Below, one piece after another: positions 23,069 through 33,595 of a stretch of DNA of 64,000 nucleotides. The notes beneath the pieces were generated by a model. That model searched no databases. It had not been told where the DNA came from and worked only from the letters and a program-made list of their open reading frames with translations. The stretch comes from Sphagnum magellanicum. Its lineage: Eukaryota > Streptophyta > Sphagnopsida > Sphagnales > Sphagnaceae. Both the position numbers and the translations under genes were made by a program. The stretch is from the NCBI GenBank assembly GCA_021904315.1, contig CM038920.1, positions 13,144,001 to 13,208,000 on the forward strand, in the 5' to 3' direction. Position 1 is the stretch's first letter; every line of letters begins with the position of its first letter.

Positions 23069-24012
23069 TGATGCACTCCCAAGCTCCTTGATAGATTCAA
23101 ATGTGAATCTAAGGTGAAAACAGTGGAAAGATCACAAGTTGGGGCATGTTTTTTGGCTTGTAACACTTTGGGGGTAAAGGGGTGTGCCGGAGCTCCGAGA
23201 TGAGAACTAAGAGAATGATAAGCAATTCAATTATTCACACGAACTTGCACAAACCAAACAATAAATTGGTTAATGCATAGCTAAAGCACTTTTGGTGCAC
23301 AAACTCACCACATGCAAACACAAACTCACAAAACTCATCATGGCCCGGACTTGGGGGAAGCCACCACCTTCCTCCTTATCACAGTTCGGACTTGGGGGAA
23401 ACCACCACCTTCCCCATTATAGTATTCTCTATGCCTGGCCACGGGGCTAGCACCGAAATGTCATTTTGTCCCGGGACTTCCAAAATTTTTGAAATTGGGA
23501 CCCCCATGACTTTGGAAGCCCATAACTTTGTGTGCAGACCTCCGATTGAAGTGAGGTCTGAAGCAAATTTGTATTCCTCGTTGAGAGCTTTCCAACGGTA
23601 TGTGACACGCCACCTGAACGCAAGGAAATCAGAGCAATTTTCGACTTTTAATGGTCGAGAGTCAAATTGAAAATATGACTCCCGGCCCTTCTTTTGGCCA
23701 CAACTTGTGTTTTAAGTACTCAAATGAGTTATATAAGCCCATTTTAGACATCTTTGTTTCAAGAGTTTTTTAATGATATAAAAAACTTTTCAAGCTAATG
23801 AGTTTTCACCCCTGCAATCACCTTCTAAAAATTTGGAAATCCATTGAGACTCGAACTCCCAAAGTGAAAGCTCAATTGGGAGTGTGGGGGTTCATTCCTT
23901 CACATTCTCTTACACTCCTGGGAGCATGAAATGTGATTCTTGAGTTCACTCTTGGCTTGCACCTTTGTAAGCCCTTGCTTTGGTCACGAGCCCAAGTCTA
24001 GGGTATGTGACA
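23069..24012. mobile_element. Putative solo LTR
   Basis: 944 bp with TG...CA ends (TGATGCACTCC ... GGTATGTGACA) and near-matching 5-bp flanks (gtgat at 23064-23068, atgat at 24013-24017, 4 of 5 identical). It is more GC-rich than its surroundings and contains an internal duplicated stretch (cggacttgggggaa with ccaccaccttcc, about 23345-23365 and 23387-23412). It has no coding frame of note. A partner LTR is not seen within the window, hence a solo LTR. The orientation is undetermined. Confidence 0.45.
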
Positions 24013-25330
24013 ATGATAATACTTAATAAACAAAATCCATTTAATGGGGAAAAAAAACACATGGAAAGAACAAAATATTTATATATTTTTTAAACATTTG
24101 ACATAGTTGCCAAACATTTATTTTTAAATTAAAAATTCACAAATAATTTAATTAATGTTGAATTGGTTTAAGTACTATGGTATTTGAACCTTAAATGTTG
24201 ATGAAGTTAATGTTTAAACATTTTATTCATATTCTATAATATTCAAATGCCACATTATTATATGATGGATGTTATTTCATTGATTAATTTGATCAAATAA
24301 TTATAAAATATATCATTTTCCCTTACTTAAAGTTGTAAATTATGACAATAAAAAAATTTGACGGAAAATGTGAATGTATTTTTCTTTTCATTTTTCATCT
24401 AAATTTTATGCAAAGAGGTTTTATTTGTCATACTTTTCAATCTTTTGATTTTTGAGTTTCATTTTTTATTATGTTTATTGCATTCAACATTTTGAATTAA
24501 CTACATTACCATTAAACTCAATGTTGTGTTTTTTATGCGATTTATCCTTGTTGCATTTTTTTTAAAAAAATTATTCCAATTTTCAACGTCTTTCAATTGA
24601 ATGTAAGTATTATATATTATAAATCTTAAATTTACTTTGAAACAACAGTAATCTAAAAACTAAATTGTTAAACTTGAGTTATGAGTTTTTTATGAATCCA
24701 AAAGTTTTCACAAGATGGAAAGAGATGAATGGTTTAATGAACAAAATGTAATGTACCCCATATTCATTGAATTTTTTATTGTTGGATTTTTTTTTAATTC
24801 ATGCTTATGAAAACTATGGTGTAAAATGTTACACATGCAAAACATGTAAGTTTGCATGGAAAAAATGCACAACTAATACATTTTTTAATACTTACAAAAG
24901 TAATAATGTTGAATCAATAAACAAAAGCAAGAATAAAAAGTCCTGATAATTATTGTAAATACAAGTTGTATGCACAAGGAACTAAACAATAATTTAAACT
25001 TAAGAATATTAATTAACTCAAAAATTCAAAATTAAATTCCATATGTAAGGTCATGTTACTAATATGAATCACATGTAAATAATATCATGTGATGTATAAG
25101 ATAATTTTACTTGCTTTGATGATTATTTATTAAATGTAACTAAAAATCAACATTTAACATTCCTAATCATTGAGGAAAAATATGAAAATAAAATAAAATC
25201 AGTACTATGTTTTCCACGTCAATGTCATTTTGAAAACTAAAAAAGGAATGAAAATGACAAAACTTGTCGCCTTGGCGAGAAGATTTGACACTTGTTTTTT
25301 AATAGGAATATAAATGAAAGCAAATTCCTT
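24013..25330. other. AT-rich intergenic DNA
   Basis: I see no recognisable protein remnant, only AT-rich sequence. Some of it may be heavily decayed retrotransposon tail belonging with the copia fragments to its right. Confidence 0.45.
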
Positions 25331-25379
25331 TTGCTAATGAAATTCTTATAACATGTGAAATTGTAGATCAATGTGTTTT

Positions 25380-28300
25380 TCGAATTTAGGATTCAACATT
25401 AGATGCATAACAAATTGATTGTCACAAGACAAAAAAGTGGGTTATTCTTAAAGATAACCAAGATTAGAACAAAAATTTTGAAACCAAAAATAAATAAAAA
25501 TTGTAAAACAAGTTGTAATATATTTGTTTTGCTAGTTAAGGCAATTACGCATGATTGTTTTTGATAAATCCAACAAATTAAAACCTAATCTAGAAAAATT
25601 AAACACCACTTGTGAACTTTGGGTCATCCAAATCATAAGCCCAATTCACATTAAAGCAAATGATAAGTGCAATAATGTTGTGTTCACCTACATAACAAAG
25701 TGCAAGATGAAGAACACAACATAAATAATGCAAAATGTGTTTAATGACAATAACATGATTATGTCAAAGGTGTTGACAAAATTGTACTATAGTGCATCTT
25801 ACATGTCAAATATCAAGGCATGTACCAAAAATAATATACATGATGTTACCAATGACTTGCTTATAACAAAATTTGTATCAAAATCAACTTGAGTATGAAG
25901 TTGAACATTTATATCAATTGGTGTAGATCTTAGTTTGGATTAATTATGACCAAACTTGTGAAAAACATTGCAAATAAAATGAGTTTGATCAATATAAATT
26001 ATGCAAAGTTCACAATTAAACTATGAGAAATCATGTCCACCAAAACCACATTGCCTTACAACTAGAGCTTGAAAACAACTAGTATATAACTACATTACAA
26101 CTAGAGCATGAAAATACAAGTAATGAATAAATAAAATGCCACATTACAAAATCAAATAGTTGTGCTATAGTTGCACCTATAGGATCACCTATATGGTGTA
26201 ATGTTCACATCATACATATAAATGTAATTAATCTTGTTTGTTATTTTTGACAAGTTACACTTTAGTTGCATGTGATAATTACATTATAACTAATGTAAAT
26301 GTAACACCGAATCAACAACTACGTTGCAACTAATGTACAATTTTAACACATATAATCATTCCACATGTACACATTTTCATTGCCCAATAAATATGGCACT
26401 TGCAATTAATTGTCAACTATGATTCTCATTTATATAATTAATTGTATAACTATGTTATCACTATGTTATCACTATGTTGCCACTATATAAATATTACTTT
26501 TCCACTATTTTGTGATTGTTTTTCAACTATTAATAAATTAGTAAATGAAAAAAGTCATATTCCATTTTTAATATATAATAATGATTTAATACTTATTCTT
26601 TATTAACTATTTCACATTAGTTAACATTTAATATTTAATCCGAATTAATCAATGAAATGTAAAAAAATAAAAAATAATTGAATACAATAATTAATTTTTT
26701 AAAATTAAAAAATTAAAATGATTAAAAAAAATTAAGTTGGTTGTTTTGGGCAAGGTACTACCTATACTTGTCCACTTGTCCACACCCATAGTAGGGAATT
26801 ACCTTCCCATTTGAATTGGTTGACTTTATGCACAACATGGTTTCATTTGTATACAAAGACTTGTAATAGGTAACACAATTGCAAGAATTCAAATACCACA
26901 TATCTTGCAAAACAAAAAAAAAACAAAACAAAACCCAATACATAGACTTTCTTGCAAAACAAATAAAACACACAACACAAAAACAAAGTGGTTTCAAATT
27001 CAAAAAATTAAAATTTGATCACCCAAATCCTTACTTATCCCAAACATGAAAAGTTTCAAATGACGTTCACACTAAAACTGGTTCTAGCCCTACTTACCAT
27101 GAATAACCTACAGTAATTAAGATTAAAAAAATATACCTATCATAAAACTCCTTAAACAAGACATTGTAATGATTCCCATTAATAAAATCAAAATTCATGG
27201 GATTTACAACATTCGTATGGAAATTTTTATGAGGTTTGTGAGTTTGTTAACATTAGATGTGATTTGAAAATGTTTGGTGACAGTTATTACCATGTGCACA
27301 CCCAAAACAAAAGTTTCATCAATATAAAATATATATAATTTAGAAACAATTTGCAATATCCATATTTTTATGGTTTTTATATTTGCATGCCCAAGGTAAT
27401 AATGCCATAGATGTTTCTATGAACATTGGTTTTCTTACAAGCATATTTGTTTCAATGGTTACAACTTACATTAGTTAATGTTACAAGAATATGCATTTGC
27501 CATAACTAACCTTATTTGTTATTTGTCATAAACAAATGACTAATGCCTTGTCCTACATACATTTTGCAAGATGAAAATCATAGATTATTATTTAATGTCC
27601 TTGTTAAGAATCTGCCCACCAAAAGAAGATTGTTATTTAGTTCTTAAACATGTAAAGTGTATTGAATCATTTAAAACCTCAATTCATTATTCACAAGACT
27701 TTGAATAGGAACATCACCTATTTTTGCAACCCAAGTGGTTTATCATTAGCAATAGAAATTCCAAGTTTCCCTTGAAGAATTTGTTCAAGATTTATGAACC
27801 AATGTTCTTAATTAGTCATGTGATATAAAACAACATAATTTGCATACTAAGAATTATTGTTTAACTTTGCTTAAGCACGACAAACCATATCAATACTTGT
27901 GGCTACCGTGTCATGTAAATCCATAATGACTTTTGCAATAACAACAAAAGACCATTCAAATGCACATTCAAAATTCATAGATGTTGTGTTTACAATATTT
28001 GTTTACAAAAGATTAACAAGCTTTAACTTTGTGGATATAATATCCTTAGGTAACATCTTTTATTTTATAGATATAATGTCTTTAGATAATAACTTTTATT
28101 GTATGTCTCGTAACATATATGTGTTATTTATTTTGAAATTTCAACTTTTGCAAAAAATGCATATGCAATAATTTCATTGAAAAAAAATTTAGCCACATTA
28201 ACTTCAACTTTTTTTTCTTCTTCTTTAAGTATTATTTATGGCAATGACCTTTCTCACCACAAGAATGACATGTGGTGGTCTTCTTATGATTAATTATATG

Positions 28301-28900
28301 GTTAATTTTGAGCCTGAACATTATTCTTGTTTCTTTAATTTGTGTTGAGTTCCATAGTTCATCACTTGTCTTGCAAAGAACAAATGATCATATTCTACAT
28401 CTTCCATATAATGTTTTTACAACTTCAATGTCATTTTTGTTTTAATTATTTTTGCATACAAATCATGTAGGGTTTGACTAGCAACATTAAGATTGTCCCA
28501 CACAAGAACTAAATCATTGTAGCAAGGAGGTAAATTGATATTGATTTTAGTAAGTAATTAATAAGTAGTTCAATGAGTTTTCATAGCCATATCTTATAAC
28601 TATTGGTGCAATCTTTTGATTGTACCCGAAAATGATGACATGATGTTTCTCTTTGTCATCTTATGTACATAAAACTTTTTGTGAACATATGATTCAATCT
28701 CTTCAACAACTTTTTCATGAATCATCTTAAGCATAGACAACATCTTGTTAGAGTTTGTGCAATTTTGATGATTTGATTATGATGTTCATTGTCTACAAAT
28801 TATAAGATATGTATCAATCATTACATGTTTAAAATTACCATTCAATACCTCCTAGGTTTTTTTCACCTTGAAAATAAATTGCATTTATTTGCTTTTCACC
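25380..28900 (-). mobile_element. Shredded Ty1/copia retrotransposon sequence
   Basis: Minus-strand translations, full of stops, show copia landmarks. They are a gag-like NLPPCYNDLV (28421-28546), a zinc-knuckle remnant CHSCGEKGHCH (28238-28270), and the NNLLLVG block that normally follows the protease (27601-27670). Then come a GAG-pre-integrase/integrase stretch (about 27060-27412, including HTNVVNPMNF), a protease-like WYLNSC segment (about 26760-26910), and late reverse transcriptase/RNase H blocks (GNIMYIIFGTCLDI 25809-25850; WAYDLDDPKFTSG 25600-25665; CDNQFVMHL 25393-25430). No continuous frame remains. The protease-like piece lies out of order, suggesting more than one element. No LTR pair or primer-binding site could be identified. 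Confidence 0.75.
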
Positions 28901-30000
28901 ATATATGATAAGTTTGGAATTTTTTTTGATTACAAGATTAATTGTATACAATTAAGTTGATTAAATATTCCAATATTATATGTGGTCTTAGGCATGAAGC
29001 CCACAACCTTCAAAACAAGTGTAATAAAATAATATACCAAAAAAAACCTCTTTATTCTACAATTAGTAAGAAAAAATCATTCAAAATTAGACATAATGTA
29101 ATGTATAATAATTTAGAAAAAGTTGGAAAACTATATATGCAACTGCCAATGAAAGACTTATAAATGATGCCATCAATTGTTGATATTAATATGTCTTATC
29201 AATTAATGCAAAAAAAATTGTTGTTAAAAAAGAAAAAGGTGTTATGCCAATTTTTTATTGGAATGGTATCTCGGGTATTAGACCATGCAAAGGCTCCTTG
29301 TTTGCCACATGTGTCAGGTAATACACAACATGTAATATCTTTATATCATATTATTTTATTTGTTTCAAATAGAATATCAAATTATAACATGTTTTTTAAT
29401 TTTGATTTTGACATTTTTCTTGACAATTAAATCTTAAATTTTACACAAAAAAAGATTCATTAATGGTCCTTGTTCATTTTTGTTTGGTTTTTGTGTTGTT
29501 TTTCAAAATCAATATGACCACTTGAAGTAAGCATGCATATGACATGCAATTTTGAAATTAAAATTTATTTATTTATTGTTTAAAGCTTTGTCATATAATT
29601 ATGGTCCAATATTTGTATTAATGCAACTAATATTATCACCATATGGTGTCCTAGGTGGCACACTTGTTGATTCCAAGATATATTGCAATATATTTATGAA
29701 TTGATTGTAATTATTTGTGTATATATATATATATATCATATGATATTTCATGTTGTTTGTTTTGTTGCCATGGATAAATTTCATCCATAATGTATGAAAT
29801 AATTCATACAATTTTTTTTATCATTCATGGATGAAAATCATTATGAACATGATTATAAATAGGTAAATTCATATATGATGGTTGAAGTTGATCCATGACC
29901 ATCCAAAATTCATCTAGAATGGTCAAAATGAATTTGTCATTGTACATTTTTCATCCACCATGGATATTTACAAAATTGTTTAAAAATATGATTTAGATGA
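28901..30000. other. AT-rich intergenic DNA
   Basis: Contains a short (TA)n tract near 29719-29735 and ATTTCATCC-like words near 29770-29960. The open frames at 28942-29430 have strongly A/T-driven composition and no family resemblance. Confidence 0.45.
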
Positions 30001-30920
30001 TGTGCATTATAGAAGACTCATTTGAAATTTCTCCCATGTCACATTAAAAAAATTACTTGGCAAGGTACTTTAAAACCTATCCCAAAATATTGTCATAAAC
30101 CTATGTGATGAAGGAAAGTCATTTGTTCTTATCAACTCCACAAAAGAAGAAGTAACAATAACTTGACATAATCCTTAAACCCTAAAACATGACCTCCTAA
30201 AATCGGGCATTTGGGGGTGGGGGGAATCTATTTGGGTTTCCGATCAAACCCATAAACCATTTGGAATTTCTCACAAGGTCATGTAAAAAAAAATTACTTG
30301 CCAAAAACCTATGAAAATCCAAAAAATCTTGCCATAAATGTAATAGAAAAAAAACTAATTATGTAGGATCAAGCCAACGGTGGAGGCATTCCCAAAACAA
30401 GTGACCTACATTTTGGAAGTGCAAGTCACTTGTGAGTATTTATGCTATGTAACACATGAGGTGATAAGAGTAGACGAGATCTTTATGCCTACTACTCATG
30501 AGTTATAGGGGTCCTTACACCTATGTATAGATAAAGGAACATTGATATAAGGAAGGATACTCATGAGTACAATGTTGCCTTGCAATACATTTAGGAAATA
30601 TGTTCAATTGCTTTGTTTTTTTGTTTTTTTTTTTTTGGGTCAAATTCCATAAAAGAAGCACAATTAATTGAACATATTCCTTAAACCCTAAACTATGACC
30701 TCCCTTAGGGCAATTGGGGTTAAAATTTGTTTTTTGCCCTTCATTTGGGAGTCATAATCCTCAAACCTAGAAACACAAAAAGAAATCATAGGTACATTCT
30801 TTAAAAATGAAAGATATAACCCTAAATTTAGGGCAAGTGAGAGCTATTCATGTGCTATATTAAAGGTTGTCTACTAGTTTAGCTCTAAATCATTGAGATT
30901 TCAAACTTAGCATATCAATT
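30001..30920. repeat. Diverged direct repeats with telomeric-like words
   Basis: Related stretches recur near 30030-30110, 30260-30360 and 30640-30720, sharing aaattacttg, aaacctat and ccttaaaccctaaa followed by atgacctcc. They look like old tandem or dispersed copies. No gene is seen. Confidence 0.45.
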
Positions 30921-30923
30921 TTG

Positions 30924-30960
30924 GGGGTTTAGGGTTTAAGGTTTAGGGTTTACTAAACCC
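30924..30960. repeat. Interstitial telomeric motif with short palindrome
   Basis: Contains gggtttagggttta repeated, closing with AGGGTTTA-C-TAAACCCT, an 8-bp perfect palindrome arm pair. TTTAGGG is the usual plant telomere unit. Confidence 0.7.
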
Positions 30961-31187
30961 TACTTCCATCTCGTCTCACATTTAGTTGGTGCCTTTGGTA
31001 ATAAAGTTTGGCAAGGTTACATCCACTAACTATGGATGATGTTTTTTTCCTTCACATTTCTCTTCTTAAATTTATTTATTTATTTATTTTTGGGGTCACT
31101 CCCTCTCTTGTTTTCTTTATGAAAATAAAAAGTCATGCTGGTTCACATCTAAAAGAGCCATGATTTTATTTGTCATGACATGTGACC

Positions 31188-31224
31188 CTAAACCCTAAAC
31201 CCTTTTCTAGGGTTTAGGGTTTAG
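31188..31224. repeat. Telomeric-motif palindrome, 15-bp perfect arms
   Basis: Left arm CTAAACCCTAAACCC (31188-31202), loop ttttcta, right arm GGGTTTAGGGTTTAG (31210-31224). The C-rich and G-rich telomere strands lie face to face. It lies about 2.4 kb upstream of the SEN1-type start codon. Confidence 0.85.
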
Positions 31225-31379
31225 TCTTTACATGATGTCATTAAGAAACAACCAACCACTAAACCCATCCCAAAACACCTTTTTATTACTTGTGAAGAAA
31301 ACTTAGGAAACAACCCAAACCCAAAATCTTGTCATCAATGTGACACCAATGAAGAAGTTGTTGATCTAGATACCTATTG

Positions 31380-31640
31380 ATATTGTCATTTCCACACCCC
31401 CCAAAAAAAAAAGATGGACAAAATGTTGATCTTGATTGTTGATAGTGTCATTTCCATTTTTAAATGAAAAAAAAGAAAAAAAAATATTAAGAAGATGTTT
31501 GATCTTGATGTTGATAGTGGTCATTTCCATTTTTAAATGAAAAAAAAAGAAAAACCCAAAAAAAAAAGAAAAAAAAAAAAGAAGATGTTGAAGAAGATGT
31601 TTGATCTTGACTTCAATATTGTAAAATAATGTCCACAAAA
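31380..31640. repeat. Tandem repeat of about 70 bp, 3-4 copies, with A-rich spacers
   Basis: Units share tgttgatcttgat, gtcatttccatttttaaatg and long A runs broken by G. Slippage of the A tracts explains the length variation. Non-coding. Confidence 0.7.
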
Positions 31641-31704
31641 GAAATGAAAGAAGAAGAAGAAATACTACCTAATAATTCCTCCTACCTACTTGAATCTAAT
31701 ATCC

Positions 31705-31763
31705 TTAAACCCTAAACCCCTAACCCAATCTCTAAATGTAGGCTAGTAGGGTTTAGGGTTTAA
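31705..31763. repeat. Second telomeric-motif palindrome, 15-bp perfect arms
   Basis: Left arm TTAAACCCTAAACCC (31705-31719), 29-base spacer, right arm GGGTTTAGGGTTTAA (31749-31763), followed by a further GGGTTTAGG. It lies just before the probable transcribed leader of the SEN1-type gene, where telo-box promoter elements of plants would be expected. Confidence 0.85.
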
Positions 31764-31769
31764 GGGTTT

Positions 31770-33595
31770 AGGTCTTTTATTTTCTTTAAATGTTTCCCCC
31801 AAAAAGCCCAAAAAAAGAAAAAAAGAAACAAAAAAAGAAGGAAATTCCCTCCTTTTGGGACTTCTCAGAATCCTGAAACCCTAAAACATAGGAAAGCGTA
31901 CCTGACTGACGCTCATCATCATGGCGCATCCATTTTGCCTTCCTTGATTGTCGAGATCGTGAGCGTCGCTGCTCTCGATCTCCTCCACGCCACTCCACTA
32001 AATCATGGAGGTTTCCTTAAGCAAGCAAGCAAGCAAGAGGATTGGGTTTTCTTTTTTGTGGGTGTTTGTTTGTTTTTTTCTTCTGGGGTTTTGTTTGTTT
32101 TGTCAATTCTTGTATGTATGATCCATCATGAAGGCGAGAAGCAAGCAAGCAAGCAAGCAAGTAAGCAAATGGGTCATCACTACCTGCAAATGGGTGGAAC
32201 TCACTGTACTACTAGCTCATACCTCGTTCCCAAATTCCTTGACTCGATCATCGGCTCTCTTCTTCTTCTTCTTCTTCTTGTTGCTGCTTCTTCTTGAAGA
32301 TTTTTTGTCCAGCTACATTTTGTACATCTCCCCCTTTCTCCTTGCTGCTGGAAAATTAGCAACAATAGAACACCTTGGTGTAGAGTAGTATACGAATGAA
32401 GCAATTCTTTTTTTTTCTTTTTTTTGGGTGTGTGTGTTGGATGAGCTGTTTGAAGCAGCTAAAGCAGCTCAACCAATATACCCTTTTTTTTCTTTCCCCC
32501 TTCCCCCCCCACTCTCTCTCGTTTTTTTACAATAAAAATAAAATTCTTTTAGGATTTGTGTTCTGCTCTTGGGAGGATGGTTGACAAGTTCAATTCTGAG
32601 TCTATCCCCTGTGCACTTGATCTTTTTTCTTTTTAGTGCAAATGACATCACCCAAGAGCTCTGAGGGATCGGGATGATGTCTTTTGGGACCAGAAGATGT
32701 CACCAGTTCTAAGCAAGACTCTTGAGATGTTTAGTCTGTGGATTACAGGTCAGTCCATGACAATTATGTAGTGGAGTGAAGCTGATTCATGTCAATTCAC
32801 AAACTCATGATTCTAGGTCAAATTGATTGTAGATTCTTCCCCTTTGTTTCCCTCAGGTTGAAGAACCTGTGTTTGTAATCTCACACAAAAATGGCCACCA
32901 GTGATAAGATTCTAGGGAAAGCAACCAGAGGGCAAAGTTGCCAAACTCCTGCTCAGTTTTTCTGAGTTGTTTGGTGCTTGGGCACCACCATGAATCACAA
33001 TCCTGGGTGCTGCTGCTGCTGCACACAAGAGGTGGATGCAGTCTATGGGCTTTTTTGTGATCCAATGAATGTGCACATTCTAGTGGAAACTGGATAATAA
33101 CTGGTGGTTAATTTTGGGACTGAGTGGGAGTAGGGTTCCCATTGAACAGAAGACCTTGGCAATCAAGTTGGTAGCCATGGAGGGTTCTTCAAACCCTAAA
33201 CCTAAACCTCAACCCTTTAAGCTGGCTGCAGCAGTAGGAGTTCAGTACTTTGATTCTGAGCTGTACAGGTTGCAGAGTAGAGGTATTTATTGACAGTGCC
33301 TGTGAATGTAGGTGAATGCCATTGGAGGAGATGAAGAAACAGTCTGTGTCAGGACATCATTCGAAGTAACCATGACTATGTGACATTGTCTCGTATGAGA
33401 GCTTTGGCAGCTAAAGCTGGAATGAAGCTGGATCGGTACAAGAGACATGTTCTTGATTCAGCTGGAAGCTGGGCAAGTGGCGGCAATTGGAGTAATTTTT
33501 GATTGGAGAAAGTGTTTAAGACTTCCCTGGATGATGGTAAGAGGGAGGTGGGGTAGGCGAGGAGCAGGAATCTCAGCTCAGATACAGACCTGAAA
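31770..33595 (+). promoter_or_regulatory. Putative promoter and 5' leader of the SEN1-type helicase gene
   Basis: A GC-richer stretch at 31895-32010 may be the start of transcription. (AAGC)n tracts occur at 32018-32036 and 32139-32168, a (TTC)n tract at 32260-32280, and CT/T-rich runs at 32400-32530. A small upstream ORF of 38 codons starts at 33177. In the frame of the chosen start codon, a TAG at 33554-33556 closes the path upstream. Leader introns are likely but cannot be placed. Confidence 0.4.
33177..33293 (+). other. Upstream ORF in the SEN1 leader
   Basis: A 38-codon frame beginning MEGSSNPKPKP; part of its sequence is a telomere-like CCTAAACCTAAACCT. The ATG context (gccatgg) is good for plant translation, so it could dampen or control the main frame if retained in the mRNA. 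It does not join the main frame through any acceptor I tested without meeting a stop. Confidence 0.35.

Noticed and set aside
27899..28171. 90-codon plus-strand frame
   Set aside because: Lies opposite the minus-strand copia gag/protease remnants and looks like antisense by-product.
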